The position numbers and the translations under genes were made by a program. A stretch of 64,000 nucleotides of DNA, from positions 1 through 64,000 of the forward strand of contig NZ_JAGTPK010000003.1 in the NCBI RefSeq assembly GCF_021147775.1, written 5' to 3'. The notes under the pieces were generated by a model, which was not told the origin of the DNA, searched no databases, and was given only the letters and a program-made list of their open reading frames with translations. The stretch comes from Pseudomonas californiensis. Lineage in GTDB: Bacteria; Pseudomonadota; Gammaproteobacteria; Pseudomonadales; Pseudomonadaceae. The first letter of the stretch is position 1, and each line of letters opens with the position of its first letter. Below are positions 1 through 8,740 of the stretch, in pieces.

Positions 1-65
1 TTGCTGATAATCTGTTGACTTCAGTCTGACACCACAAGCACCCACACGAATTGCTTGATTCAGTT

Positions 66-75
66 GTTAAAGAGC
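66..75 (-). promoter_or_regulatory. rRNA leader boxA-like antitermination site
   Basis: Read on the minus strand this is GCTCTTTAAC, matching the boxA core found in bacterial rRNA leaders, where Nus factors load onto RNA polymerase to suppress Rho termination. It lies downstream of three rrn-type promoters, and the text after it (CAAGCAATTCGTGTGGGT) is typical of a gamma-proteobacterial 16S leader. The 16S gene itself would begin just beyond the left edge and is not in the window. Confidence 0.75.
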
Positions 76-111
76 GGTTGGTTAAGATCTTTCGTCTCAA
101 CCGAGGCGCGC

Positions 112-139
112 ATTCTACAGCGTCCTCTGTATCTGTCAA
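112..139 (-). promoter_or_regulatory. rrn promoter, 16S-proximal (third of three)
   Basis: On the minus strand a perfect -35 TTGACA (134-139) is followed after exactly 16 bp by -10 TAGAAT (112-117), then a GC-rich discriminator (GCGCGCC). This is the pattern of stringently controlled rRNA promoters. It is the promoter closest to the 16S gene beyond the left edge. Confidence 0.8.
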
Positions 140-230
140 GCGGTTATTTCAAGAAGTTTTCAAAGTTTCCTTTGCAACTTCAACCACTTGCGCTTCGATC
201 AACTTCGCGTTGCTCGTCAGCGCGAGGCGA

Positions 231-258
231 ATTCTACAGCGTTACAACCGCATGTCAA
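231..258 (-). promoter_or_regulatory. rrn promoter, middle of three
   Basis: Minus strand -35 TTGACA (253-258), 16-bp spacer, -10 TAGAAT (231-236), GC-rich discriminator (TCGCCTCGCG). The -10 context ACGCTGTAGAAT is shared almost exactly with the promoter at 112-139, suggesting duplication of a promoter module. Confidence 0.8.
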
Positions 259-388
259 ACTCTTTTTTCTCACCGCTGTCGATCAACTTTCAATCGACCT
301 CCTTCCTCGCTGACTCTCTTCGAGAAAACCTTGCAACCTGTTGATCTACAACGCTTTTTCGTTTCCGTCTGCGCCGGAAGTGGGGCGA

Positions 389-416
389 ATTATAGACGCC
401 TGAGAAACCACGTCAA
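389..416 (-). promoter_or_regulatory. rrn promoter, most upstream of three
   Basis: Minus strand -35 TTGACG (411-416), 16-bp spacer, consensus -10 TATAAT (389-394), then TCGCCCC. It heads the tandem array of rrn promoters reading leftward out of the window. The stretch 1-420 is regulatory; short open frames in it are not believed to be genes. Confidence 0.8.
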
Positions 417-595
417 CCGTTAATTTCAAAAACATTCAAATCGAACCCATCAGGCCCAAAATGCTGCTCTATATATAGAGGAAGCCAGTTTTATGAGGGG
501 CGACAACCACATGGGCAATATATTGCGCAACCTTGAATTATTCAGCATCATATAGCACACGCCCCAACGACCGTCTTCAGGATACATCCCCCTAA

Positions 596-1483
596 ATGTC
601 TGCACACCCAAACAAACTCAGCGCTCTCCTGTTCCCGCTGGGACTGCTGATCATTGCGATGATCTCGATCCAGAGTGGCGCGTCCCTGGCAAAGACCTTG
701 TTCCCGGTTGTGGGCGCTCAGGGAACAACAGCCCTACGGCTCATCTTCGCCAGTCTCATCATGCTGGTAGTGCTGCGTCCTTGGCGCGCACGCCTGACCG
801 CGCGCTCGCTGCGCACGGTGGTGATTTATGGCATCGCGCTCGGCGGCATGAATTTCCTCTTCTATATGTCGTTGCGCACCGTCCCGCTGGGTGTAGCTGT
901 GGCGCTCGAGTTCACAGGGCCACTGGCAGTCGCCCTGATTTCGTCACGTAAACCCATCGACTTCGTGTGGGTCACACTGGCGGTCATTGGTATCCTGCTA
1001 CTTCTTCCGATAGGCGAGTCGAACACCAGAATCGACCTGACAGGCGTCGCTTATGCACTGGGCGCTGGCGTCTGCTGGGCAGCCTACATTCTGTTCGGAC
1101 AGCGGGCCGGTGCGGACAACGGCATTCAGACTGCAGCTCTGGGTGTGATGATCGCCGCTATTTTCATTGCTCCTATTGGCGTAGTGCACGCGGGGGCAGC
1201 GCTGCTGGACATTTCGCTACTGCCTGCCGCGCTCGGAGTCGCCGTACTTTCGACCGCCCTGCCCTACAGCCTGGAGATGGTTGCCCTGACTCGCATGTCA
1301 GCAAGGACATTCGGTACGCTGGCCAGCCTTGAGCCGGTTGTCGCTGCACTGTCAGGCCTTGTCTTTTTGCATGAAAACCTGACGCTGACCCAATGGCTGG
1401 CCATTGGCGCAATCATTGTTGCGTCCATTGGTGCGACCCTTAACTCAGCGCAATCCAAGCCACAACTGGTCCCTGCAGACTGA
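596..1483 (+). CDS. rhtA: Threonine/homoserine exporter RhtA (EamA family)
   Basis: Inner-membrane exporter of threonine and homoserine, 295 residues, about ten transmembrane helices arranged as two EamA repeats (roughly 10-135 and 150-285). Motifs remembered from E. coli RhtA are present: GASLAKTLFP near residue 28, LEFTGPLAVA at 104-113, LGAGVCWAAYIL near 155, and STALPYSLEMVALTR near 220. Length equals the family norm. It stands alone between the divergent rRNA leader and a small lipoprotein gene. The ATG at 596 lacks a strong ribosome site but gives a normal N-terminus. Identification at family level is very secure; substrate is inferred from the E. coli protein. Confidence 0.93.
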   Translation: MSAHPNKLSALLFPLGLLIIAMISIQSGASLAKTLFPVVGAQGTTALRLIFASLIMLVVLRPWRARLTARSLRTVVIYGIALGGMNFLFYMSLRTVPLGVAVALEFTGPLAVALISSRKPIDFVWVTLAVIGILLLLPIGESNTRIDLTGVAYALGAGVCWAAYILFGQRAGADNGIQTAALGVMIAAIFIAPIGVVHAGAALLDISLLPAALGVAVLSTALPYSLEMVALTRMSARTFGTLASLEPVVAALSGLVFLHENLTLTQWLAIGAIIVASIGATLNSAQSKPQLVPAD

Positions 1484-1645
1484 CGACCAGCACAGGAGAA
1501 ATAATAAGGCACTAGCATTTGTCACGCGCTTGAGCCATGTTTAACCATGGCTGATCCCGAATTCGAGATTCCCGATTACACCTGCACAGGTCACATCGAC
1601 GCACGCAGGTAGCGCGTTCAAGTAATGGCTTGCTCAAGGAAAGGA

Positions 1646-1960
1646 ATGAAATACATTTTTATCGTATTAGCCATGCTGGCGATGGCAGGTTGCGCAGCGA
1701 CGTCCAAACCGGTCAAGCAAGGCAAGCGCGGCATCCACATCAATTGCTCAGGGCTGTCCTCATCCTGGGCCAAGTGCTACGAATTGGCGACCAACGCCTG
1801 CACCTCCAGGACATTCAAGATTATCGCCAAGTCCGGCGACGCGGCCGAAGATCCGGAGGACTATCCATTCGGTCTGAATCCGGCCGGTTACACCAGTCGA
1901 AGCATGATCATCGTCTGCAAGAAAAGCACGCCGTTGACCGATCAGTTGCCGCAGTCCTGA
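1646..1960 (+). CDS. Small putative lipoprotein, function unknown
   Basis: A 104-residue protein with a lipoprotein signal: Met-Lys, a hydrophobic stretch, then lipobox MAGC with the lipidated cysteine at 16. The mature part holds four further cysteines (in NCSG, KCYE, ACTS and VCKK) that could form two disulfides in the periplasm. The start at 1646 is preferred over the in-frame ATG at 1625 because AAGGAAAGG lies just upstream and the signal peptide then begins correctly. I do not recognise a named family. It is a single gene, convergent with pepP. Confidence 0.7.
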   Translation: MKYIFIVLAMLAMAGCAATSKPVKQGKRGIHINCSGLSSSWAKCYELATNACTSRTFKIIAKSGDAAEDPEDYPFGLNPAGYTSRSMIIVCKKSTPLTDQLPQS

Positions 1961-1970
1961 AGCGCGGCAA

Positions 1971-1988
1971 CTGAGATCTTGATCTCAG
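1971..1988. terminator. Hairpin between convergent genes
   Basis: Perfect inverted repeat CTGAGATC-TT-GATCTCAG. It overlaps the last codon of the minus-strand aminopeptidase gene and follows the lipoprotein stop, so it could act for both directions. There is no U-tract, so efficiency is uncertain. Confidence 0.4.
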
Positions 1989-3793
1989 ACTTCGGTGGTT
2001 CGATCACGCAGCCACTGCAGCGCAGCGCCCGTCACAAGCGGACTCAAGCGCTCATTGACGTGTGCATGGTAGCCATTCAACCAGTCACGCTCCTCTCTGT
2101 TCAACATCGAAAGATCAATGCACCGCGTGTCGATGGGGCACAACGTCAGTGTCTCGAACTTCAGGAATTCGCCGAACTCGGTTTTCCCAGCCTCCTGATT
2201 GATCACGAGGTTTTCGATGCGCACGCCCCATCTACCCGGCCGGTACGTTCCCGGCTCAATCGATGTAATCATCCCCGGCAACATGGCAGTCTGCGGTGTC
2301 GCGGGAGCCTGATACGCTATGACCTGCGGACCTTCGTGCACATTGAGGAAGTAGCCTACGCCATGCCCGGTTCCATGACCGTAATTGACGCCCTCGGTCC
2401 AGAGCGGAGCGCGCGCTATGGCGTCCAGCAGAGGCGACAGAATGCCTTTGGGAAAATGCGTACGTGACAGCGCGATCACACCCTTTAGTACCCGCGCGCA
2501 ATCCTGCTTTTGCTCAGCCGTCGGCGTACCTATAGCGACCATGCGGGTGATGTCGGTGGTACCGCCAGGATATTGTCCGCCCGAATCGATCAGCAACAGG
2601 CCGTCACCCTCGATTTGCGAATGCTCGCCTTCAGTGGCCCGGTAATGTGGCATGGCTCCATTGGCATTGAAACCGGCAATCGTGGCGAAGCTCGGCGAGA
2701 CGTAACCCGGACGCCGCTCCCGAGCCTGGGTAAGCACTTCGTCGATGGTCAATTCGCTGATCGGTTGCTGGCCGATTGCGCTGTCCAGCCAGGCGAAAAA
2801 TTCGCACAGGGCAGCGCCATCCTGCTCCATGGCTTGGCGAATGTGCCGAGCATCGGTATCTGTCTTCTGCGATTTGAGCAACGTGCTCGGGTTAAGTCCC
2901 TCGACCAGGGTGACTTCGCTGTCCAGGTAATCAAGCAGCCCGCAGGTGACACGTGCCGGATCAATCAACAGTCGCGCGTCCTTGGGCAACTCGCGCAAGG
3001 CAGCGCCGATCTGCGTGTATTCCATCAGATTGACGCCATCACGCCCAAGACGATCGCGCAAGTCGTCGCTCACCTTGGTCGAGTCGACAAACAGCGTCAC
3101 GCTCTGAGGACCGATCAAGGCGAAGGAAATGAATACCGGGTTATAGGAAACATCAGATCCGCGCAGGTTGAACAGCCAGGCGATGTCGTCCAGTGTCGGG
3201 ATAAAATGCCAGTCTGCATCCCGCTCTTTCATGGTCTCACGGACACGACTCAGCTTGTCCTGCCGCGACAGTGATGCATAAGGTGCCAAGTGTTCGTAGA
3301 CAGGATTCACCGGCAACGAAGGACGATCCTGCCACAGCTCGGTCAGTAGATCGATGTCCGTACGCAGACGTGCGCCGCGCGCATAAAGCTTGCTCGCCAG
3401 CGACCTTGAGGAAGCGACGGCCAACACTGCGCCATCAACCGCCACTACCGTATCAGTCCGAGCCTGATCGGCAAGCCACTCAAGCGGTCCCTGCTGACCT
3501 GGCAACAACTTCACCAATTCGATGCCGCTGCCGGCCAGTTCCTTGGTGGCCTGCTCCCAGTAGCGACTGTCAGCCCAGACACCCGCGAACTCCTGGGTGA
3601 TGATCAGCGTACCGACCGAGCCATGAAACCCGGAAAGCCACTGGCGCCCTTGCCAGTAGCCAGGCAGATATTCAGAAAGATGAGGGTCCGCAGACGGCAC
3701 CAGGTAGGCATCGATCAGCTCTGCGCTCATCAAGGCGCGCGTTCGCGCCAGTCGTTCTGCCACCGCTGTACTGGCTTTGGCTTGCTTACTCAT
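1985..3793 (-). CDS. pepP: Xaa-Pro aminopeptidase (M24B family)
   Basis: Cytosolic metallopeptidase removing an N-terminal residue that precedes proline. The 602-residue length fits the long three-domain APP1 type: two creatinase-like N-terminal domains followed by a pita-bread catalytic domain. All five metal ligands of the family are visible in the C-terminal third: two Asp in LLLIDSGGQYPGGTTDITR, His in GTGHGVGYFLNVHEGP, Glu in TSIEPGTY and Glu in RIENLVI. The start at 3793 (MSKQAK) follows AGGAGAACCC; an upstream in-frame start would add 18 unlikely residues. It ends a two-gene minus-strand group with the cysteine desulfurase, 57 bp apart. The symbol follows common usage; E. coli PepP itself is shorter. 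Confidence 0.9.
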   Translation of the reverse strand: MSKQAKASTAVAERLARTRALMSAELIDAYLVPSADPHLSEYLPGYWQGRQWLSGFHGSVGTLIITQEFAGVWADSRYWEQATKELAGSGIELVKLLPGQQGPLEWLADQARTDTVVAVDGAVLAVASSRSLASKLYARGARLRTDIDLLTELWQDRPSLPVNPVYEHLAPYASLSRQDKLSRVRETMKERDADWHFIPTLDDIAWLFNLRGSDVSYNPVFISFALIGPQSVTLFVDSTKVSDDLRDRLGRDGVNLMEYTQIGAALRELPKDARLLIDPARVTCGLLDYLDSEVTLVEGLNPSTLLKSQKTDTDARHIRQAMEQDGAALCEFFAWLDSAIGQQPISELTIDEVLTQARERRPGYVSPSFATIAGFNANGAMPHYRATEGEHSQIEGDGLLLIDSGGQYPGGTTDITRMVAIGTPTAEQKQDCARVLKGVIALSRTHFPKGILSPLLDAIARAPLWTEGVNYGHGTGHGVGYFLNVHEGPQVIAYQAPATPQTAMLPGMITSIEPGTYRPGRWGVRIENLVINQEAGKTEFGEFLKFETLTLCPIDTRCIDLSMLNREERDWLNGYHAHVNERLSPLVTGAALQWLRDRTTEV

Positions 3794-3850
3794 GGGTTCT
3801 CCTGCTGACCGAAAATGACGACTGCTATCGGTCAGATAATGGAGCACTCA

Positions 3851-5029
3851 TCACGCCTGAGCAACCGCCCAGAACGCCGGTTGAGCTACGCAGGCGCGTA
3901 TCGACTCAACGGCCTTGTCGATATCCTGCTCGCGGGTGAAACGCCCGATGCTGAGACGGATCGTCTGGCTGGCTGCCTGCGGGCTGTGGCCAAGCGCAAG
4001 CAAGACATGGGATGGCGTGTTCTTCGCCGAGTTACAGGCCGAGGTAGACGAGAAGGCAAGACGCTGTCCAAGCGCAGACACATTCAGATCATATTTTCCG
4101 AAAGTCAGACTCAGCGTATGGGCAACCCGTCGGGATGGACTGCCATTGATACAGATACCCGGAATGCTTGTCAGTTGCTTACGCAAAAGACCGTTCAGCC
4201 GCTCAAGTTCGGCAATTTCCCTATCAAACGCCTCGCCCGCCAGCTGGAACGCTGCACCCATGCCTGCGATCTGGTGGGTGGCCAGTGTGCCGGAACGCAT
4301 ACCGCATTCATGCCCGCCGCCGTGAATCTGCGCAAGAACACGTTGTTGAGCACGCGTTCCGACATACAGGGCACCGATACCCTTGGGGCCGTAGATCTTG
4401 TGTGCGGAAAACGACATCAGGTCTACCGCAAGCTTGCTCAGGTCAATTCTTACCTTTCCGGCACCCTGTGCGGCATCCACATGAAAAAGCGCGCCGTGGC
4501 CACGCACTCGCCGGCCAATCTCGGCAATATCGTTGACTGTGCCCAGTTCGTTGTTCACCAGCATCAGCGACACCAGAAAGGTGTCCTCGCGCAGAGCAGC
4601 GCTGACCGCGTCAGCACTGATCAGGCCGTCGGCGTCTGGCGCGAGACAGGTGACTTCGAAGCCGCCAGCCTGCAACTGCTGAGCAGTATCCAGAATGGCC
4701 TTGTGCTCGATCTGACTGGTTATGATGTGGCCACCGGTCTGTGCAAGGCGCTGAATACGCTCCTGGGCGACACCCTTGAGCGCCAGGTTGTTGGATTCAG
4801 TCGCTCCGGATGTCCAGATGATCTGTTCTGCCTGGGCACCGACAAGCCCGGCCACTTGCTGGCGAGCACTCTCGACTGCATGGCGGGCGTTCTGCCCGAA
4901 AGAATGCGAGCTGGAAGCGGGATTACCGAAGTTTCCGGAAGTGCCCAGACACTCGACCATCACCTTGATCACGCGGTCGTCCACAGGTGTGGTAGCCGCG
5001 TAATCGAAATACAGCACTGACTCTTTCAT
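3851..5029 (-). CDS. Cysteine desulfurase (NifS/IscS-like, class V aminotransferase fold)
   Basis: PLP enzyme converting cysteine to alanine and an enzyme persulfide for Fe-S cluster or thio-cofactor assembly. In the 392-residue protein the PLP lysine is K211 in SAHKIYGPKG, the ring-stacking histidine is H109 in QIEHKA, and the catalytic cysteine is C332 in SSTSACNSAKNTPS, placed as in group I NifS/IscS enzymes. The start at 5029 (MKESVLYFDY) has GAGG at good distance; two in-frame ATGs upstream are less well placed. There are no iscU, iscA or sufE genes beside it, so this is a stand-alone paralog rather than the housekeeping isc operon. The partner is unknown. Confidence 0.88.
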   Translation of the reverse strand: MKESVLYFDYAATTPVDDRVIKVMVECLGTSGNFGNPASSSHSFGQNARHAVESARQQVAGLVGAQAEQIIWTSGATESNNLALKGVAQERIQRLAQTGGHIITSQIEHKAILDTAQQLQAGGFEVTCLAPDADGLISADAVSAALREDTFLVSLMLVNNELGTVNDIAEIGRRVRGHGALFHVDAAQGAGKVRIDLSKLAVDLMSFSAHKIYGPKGIGALYVGTRAQQRVLAQIHGGGHECGMRSGTLATHQIAGMGAAFQLAGEAFDREIAELERLNGLLRKQLTSIPGICINGSPSRRVAHTLSLTFGKYDLNVSALGQRLAFSSTSACNSAKNTPSHVLLALGHSPQAASQTIRLSIGRFTREQDIDKAVESIRACVAQPAFWAVAQA

Positions 5030-5619
5030 GAACATTCCTCTTGATAACACAACCTGCCTGACAGGCTGCCTGCTGACTCGACACGTGCGTCATCGGCACA
5101 TGACGCTGACCCAGCACAAAACGGGTACGTTACAGACCATGAGCGCCATAATGCATGAATACCCATAGAACTAAAAATTATCAATTAGCATTTAAATATA
5201 TCTTTATAGAATATAAAAGCATTCCGATTGTCAATCCAGCCCTCACAGGCGTCGCCCTTTAAGCCTACCAAGTGGCTCGACCGCCCCTCAGACATTATCG
5301 GCCGTCTTCAAGGGCGCATGATTCAACGTTGTAGAAAGCATGAGCAAAAAACGCTCCAGAAAGGGTTGACCATTCGCTGATCGCATCGTTTGAAACGAGT
5401 GCGAGCTCCGGCGCCTTAGCCCCCCTGATGTCCACTCCGAGGAATTTTGAATCACTTGCTGTTCAATTTACTGACACAAGACGTTTTGTAAAAACACTCA
5501 AAGCACGTCAATTTAGCGCCCTGTCATTTCGCTGACTTTTTGACGCCCTTTTAAATCAGATGGTTACCCGTTAACTGAGGCCATTTATCAAAAATTTAAC
5601 AGAAAGCTGACGAAATAAT

Positions 5620-5648
5620 TTGACAGAATCGCTGACGCTACCAATATA
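5620..5648 (+). promoter_or_regulatory. Candidate sigma-70 promoter for the exopolysaccharide operon
   Basis: Perfect TTGACA (5620-5625), 17-bp spacer, AATATA (5643-5648) with further AT sequence behind it. It is the best match in the leader and sits upstream of both ops elements, as expected for RfaH control. No start-site data are available. Confidence 0.45.
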
Positions 5649-5829
5649 TAGGGCAGTCAGACGCAACCGGGTTTGTACGCCACTGCCACCGCGCAGTGCG
5701 CCGGATGTTGTCAGCCGTGACTGTTGTCGTATTTGCCCACGAAGTTAGTTGTTTCCAAGGCACCCTGTTGGTGCCGGCGGACGTCTGTTGACTCACATAA
5801 ACCCACGAATAACTGAACGCGTTCGGTGT

Positions 5830-5842
5830 GGCGGTAGCATTG
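5830..5842 (+). promoter_or_regulatory. Degenerate ops-like element (copy 1)
   Basis: GGCGGTAGCATTG keeps the invariant GGCGGTAG core of the RfaH recruitment site but departs from GGCGGTAGCGTG at positions 10 and 12. It begins exactly 105 bp before the perfect copy. It may be a weak second pause and recruitment site, or a chance match. Confidence 0.45.
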
Positions 5843-5934
5843 CCTGAAGCAATTCTTCGCCTGGAACGCAGACGGGTATTCATCGGCGTGGGCATTCCCC
5901 TGGAAATGATGCACAGCATGGATCGCATGATTCG

Positions 5935-5946
5935 GGCGGTAGCGTG
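5935..5946 (+). promoter_or_regulatory. ops element (RfaH recruitment site)
   Basis: GGCGGTAGCGTG, identical to the 12-base ops core of enterobacterial RfaH-dependent operons, in the untranslated leader of a polysaccharide operon and on its coding strand. In the known system RNA polymerase pauses here and the exposed non-template strand recruits RfaH, which then prevents Rho-dependent and intrinsic termination along the operon. A short hairpin, GCCTG-ATGA-CAGGC, follows immediately (5946-5959). The rfaH-like gene at 13182 in the same operon supports the call. Confidence 0.8.
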
Positions 5947-6095
5947 CCTGATGACAGGCCCCACCTGACCCGCCGCGCTGCACGGATCAGCGCAAAACAA
6001 ATGCCGCCTCCAGGGCCAGCCGCGCGCAACTCGTGGTTCCGGCTATGAACTTCCCCTTAAGCCACACATTGATCCACAGAAACATGGAGGCTTCG

Positions 6096-7217
6096 ATGAT
6101 TAACGTGACCAAGACCTACCTGGGCGATATCGACACGTTCAAACGGTACGTAGAGGGCATCTATGCGCGCGGCTGGCTGACCAATCATGGTCCACTCGCG
6201 GGCGAACTGGAGGACCGTCTCAAGGATTACCTGGGCGTTCGACACATCATCCTGACAAACAATGGCACCCTGGCCTTGCAGGTCGCCTATCGTGCGCTGG
6301 GCCTGAGCGGCAGCGCCGTGACCACTCCTTTCAGCTTCGTCGCCACCAGCAGTTCACTGCAATGGGAAGGTATCAAACCCATCTTTGCCGACATCGATCC
6401 CGATACCTGGAACATTTCTCCCGCACAGATTGAAAGCAGCATCGCCGAGGACACAACGGCCATCGTCGGCACCCACGTTTTCGGCAATCCCTGTGACGTG
6501 CAAGCTATCCAGCAAATAGCCCATGCGCACAAGCTCAGGGTGGTCTATGACGGCGCGCATGCCTTTGCTGTGCGCCATGCCGGTGAATCAGTGCTTAACT
6601 GGGGCGATATCAGCACCCTCAGTTTTCACGCCACCAAACTGTTCCACACCATCGAAGGCGGCGCGATCATCACCAACGATGACGCACTGGCAAGGCGCGC
6701 TTACCTGCTATGCAACTTCGGTATCGCCGACCTCGACAAGATTGACGGTATTGGTATCAACGCCAAGCTCAACGAATTCTCTGCCGCCATGGGGCTGTGC
6801 ATTCTGGACAACATCGGCAGCATTCTCGATGAACGCGCCGAAATTGCGCACCGTTACACGGTGCGGCTGGAAAGCTACATGGACCTGCAAAAACCCCAGG
6901 CTGACAGCGACCTGAACCACAGCTACTACCCGATCGGCTTACGCGACGAACAGGAGTTACTGCGCGTACGCACAGCGCTCAATATCAGCAAGATCAACCC
7001 GCGCCGGTATTTCTACCCATCCCTGGACACCCTTGAATACCTGCAACCCCAGCCAGGTCAGCCGGTTTCAAGGGCACTGAGTGAGCGGGTGCTGTGCCTG
7101 CCCATCTATCCTGGCTTGCAACACAGTGATCAGGAGCGCGTCATCCAGACGCTTCTCGAGTCCTGCGCGCCGGAATACGCAAGCTGCCAGAGCCCCGCAA
7201 TCGCTCAGGCCATCTGA
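6096..7217 (+). CDS. Sugar aminotransferase, DegT/DnrJ/EryC1 (VioA/FdtB-like)
   Basis: PLP-dependent transamination of a nucleotide-linked 4-keto-6-deoxy sugar, giving an amino sugar for the repeat unit. In 373 residues the PLP lysine is K181 in FHATKLFHTIEGGA and the paired aspartate is D152 in VYDGAHA. The N-terminus (MINVTKTYLG, then GWLTNHGP) resembles the VioA/FdtB branch that acts on dTDP-4-keto-6-deoxyglucose; this finer assignment is from memory. GGAGG five bases before the ATG at 6096 fixes the start; in-frame codons back to 6033 lack a site. First gene of the operon; its stop overlaps the flippase ATG by one base. No rmlAB genes lie nearby, so the precursor must come from elsewhere. 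Confidence 0.85.
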   Translation: MINVTKTYLGDIDTFKRYVEGIYARGWLTNHGPLAGELEDRLKDYLGVRHIILTNNGTLALQVAYRALGLSGSAVTTPFSFVATSSSLQWEGIKPIFADIDPDTWNISPAQIESSIAEDTTAIVGTHVFGNPCDVQAIQQIAHAHKLRVVYDGAHAFAVRHAGESVLNWGDISTLSFHATKLFHTIEGGAIITNDDALARRAYLLCNFGIADLDKIDGIGINAKLNEFSAAMGLCILDNIGSILDERAEIAHRYTVRLESYMDLQKPQADSDLNHSYYPIGLRDEQELLRVRTALNISKINPRRYFYPSLDTLEYLQPQPGQPVSRALSERVLCLPIYPGLQHSDQERVIQTLLESCAPEYASCQSPAIAQAI

Positions 7218-8737
7218 TGGCAAGCTCAGTCAGACCTTCGGTCATTCGCAGCACTGTCCTGAATTATGTCGGTCAGGCCTATGTGCTTGTCATCGGGATA
7301 GTGATCCTGCCTTTCTATCTGGGCCACCTTGGGGCAGAGGCTTATGGGCTGATCGGTTTCTTCACGGTGCTACAGGCCTGGCTGCAGTTGCTCGATGCGG
7401 GACTGTCCCCTTGTCTGGTACGCGCGGTTGCCCATCAGCAAGGGACATCGGCCAGCCAATACGCCCTTGGAAGATTGCTGCGCTCATTCGAGCTGATCTT
7501 CCTGCCGATGACGGTGATCAGTTGTCTGGCGATTCTGGCGGCGAGTCCATGGATCGCCAGCCAATGGCTTAACGCCAACAACCTGCAACCGCAAACGGTT
7601 ACCCACTGTATTGCGCTGATGGGCGTCGTCATTGCCTTGCGCCTTTTTTCGACCCTCTACAAAAGTGGCATTCAGGGGCTTGAGCAGCATGGCTGGCTGA
7701 ATGCAGCCAACGCATTCATAGCCACTCTGCGCTACTTCGGTGGTCTGTTGCTGGTCAGCCAGGTGTCCCAGGCCCCCCAGGACTTCTTTGCCTTTCAGGT
7801 GCTCGTCGGCCTGATAGAAGCGTTAATGTTTGCCAGCAGGGCCTGGCAACAAATGCCGGTCGCGACCTGGCGGACTGGCTTTGACTGGCAACAGGTCAGA
7901 CCGATGTTGCCGTTCGCCGCCAGCCTGTCTCTGAGCGCAGTGCTGTGGATCGTGTTGACGCAAATCGACAAGGTACTGCTGTCGAAAATGCTGCCGCTGG
8001 ATCAGTACGGCTATTTCTCGCTGGTCGCCCTGATCACGACCGGCATCATGATGCTGACCAACCCCTTGGTACAAACCTTGTTGCCGCGTCTGACCGTACT
8101 GCTGTCGGAGGGTCGTCACGATGAAATGCACTCGTTGTTCCTGGCGGCCAACCGGTTTGTCTGCACCTTTCTCTTCCCGCTGGCAGCGGTCATCGCCCTG
8201 CATGCCGAGCCGCTTGTTCTGGCCTGGACAGGTGACGCAGATGCCGCCCGCTGGAGCGGTTCGATCCTGAGCTGGTATGCATTGGGCAGCGCGATCCTCG
8301 CTGCCAGCGCGTTTCAGTTCTACCTGCAGTACGCCTACGGTCAGATGCGCCTGCACCTCTGGTACAGCGTCATTTCGGCGCTGGTCACCGTCCCGGTGAT
8401 GTTTCTGGCGATTCATCATCAAGGCGTCCATGGCGCGGCGCTGGCCTGGTTTTCCCTGCGAGCAGTGTCATTCGCGGTCTGGCCAATGATTGTTCATCAG
8501 CGGCTGGCGCCTCGCATTCATGGGCAATGGCTGCGCGACATTCTGCGTATCAGCGTCATGACTGCGGCAGGCCTTGCCATCAGCGAGCCGGTGTTTCGGC
8601 TGATCGCCGACCAGAGCCGCATCAGCCTGTTGCTGGCGCTGGCCGCAAGCGGCTTTATCACGCTCGCACTGGTCGCTGCGAGCTACAGGCCACTGGTGTT
8701 GAAGATTTACATCCTGTTCAGCAAACCGAGTACATGA
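7217..8737 (+). CDS. Polysaccharide repeat-unit flippase, Wzx-like (PST/MATE superfamily)
   Basis: A 506-residue integral membrane protein with about 12-14 hydrophobic segments, starting with the typical flippase N-terminus (VLNYVGQAYVLVIGIVILP, then LGAEAYGLIGFF). It is expected to flip undecaprenyl-diphosphate-linked repeat units to the periplasmic face. The ATG overlaps the preceding stop (TGATG), indicating translational coupling. It is the only clearly polytopic transporter of the operon. It is unlikely to be the polymerase because the oligosaccharide-flippase pattern runs over its whole length. Substrate unknown. Confidence 0.85.
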   Translation: MASSVRPSVIRSTVLNYVGQAYVLVIGIVILPFYLGHLGAEAYGLIGFFTVLQAWLQLLDAGLSPCLVRAVAHQQGTSASQYALGRLLRSFELIFLPMTVISCLAILAASPWIASQWLNANNLQPQTVTHCIALMGVVIALRLFSTLYKSGIQGLEQHGWLNAANAFIATLRYFGGLLLVSQVSQAPQDFFAFQVLVGLIEALMFASRAWQQMPVATWRTGFDWQQVRPMLPFAASLSLSAVLWIVLTQIDKVLLSKMLPLDQYGYFSLVALITTGIMMLTNPLVQTLLPRLTVLLSEGRHDEMHSLFLAANRFVCTFLFPLAAVIALHAEPLVLAWTGDADAARWSGSILSWYALGSAILAASAFQFYLQYAYGQMRLHLWYSVISALVTVPVMFLAIHHQGVHGAALAWFSLRAVSFAVWPMIVHQRLAPRIHGQWLRDILRISVMTAAGLAISEPVFRLIADQSRISLLLALAASGFITLALVAASYRPLVLKIYILFSKPST

Positions 8738-8740
8738 GCC

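Larger units (their letters stand above)
5030..6095 (+). other. Long leader and promoter region of the exopolysaccharide operon
   Basis: About 1,066 bp with no credible gene on either strand. The first part (5160-5230) is AT-rich; 5360-5650 contains several GCTGAC words that could be regulator half-sites. A sigma-70-like promoter lies at 5620-5648 and two ops-type elements at 5830 and 5935, leaving a transcribed leader of roughly 440 nt before the first start codon. Long untranslated leaders carrying ops are characteristic of RfaH-controlled polysaccharide operons. Confidence 0.7.

Noticed and set aside
51..423. Two overlapping plus-strand frames in the rRNA leader
   Set aside because: The segment holds three minus-strand rrn promoters and boxA; the frames lack ribosome sites and coding character.
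467..480. Perfect palindrome CTCTATATATAGAG upstream of rhtA
   Set aside because: Low-complexity AT palindrome; could be an operator but nothing ties it to a regulator.
3815..5020. Long plus-strand open frame of about 400 codons
   Set aside because: Antisense to the cysteine desulfurase gene, whose active-site residues are all clear; the antisense product resembles nothing and is a GC-bias shadow.
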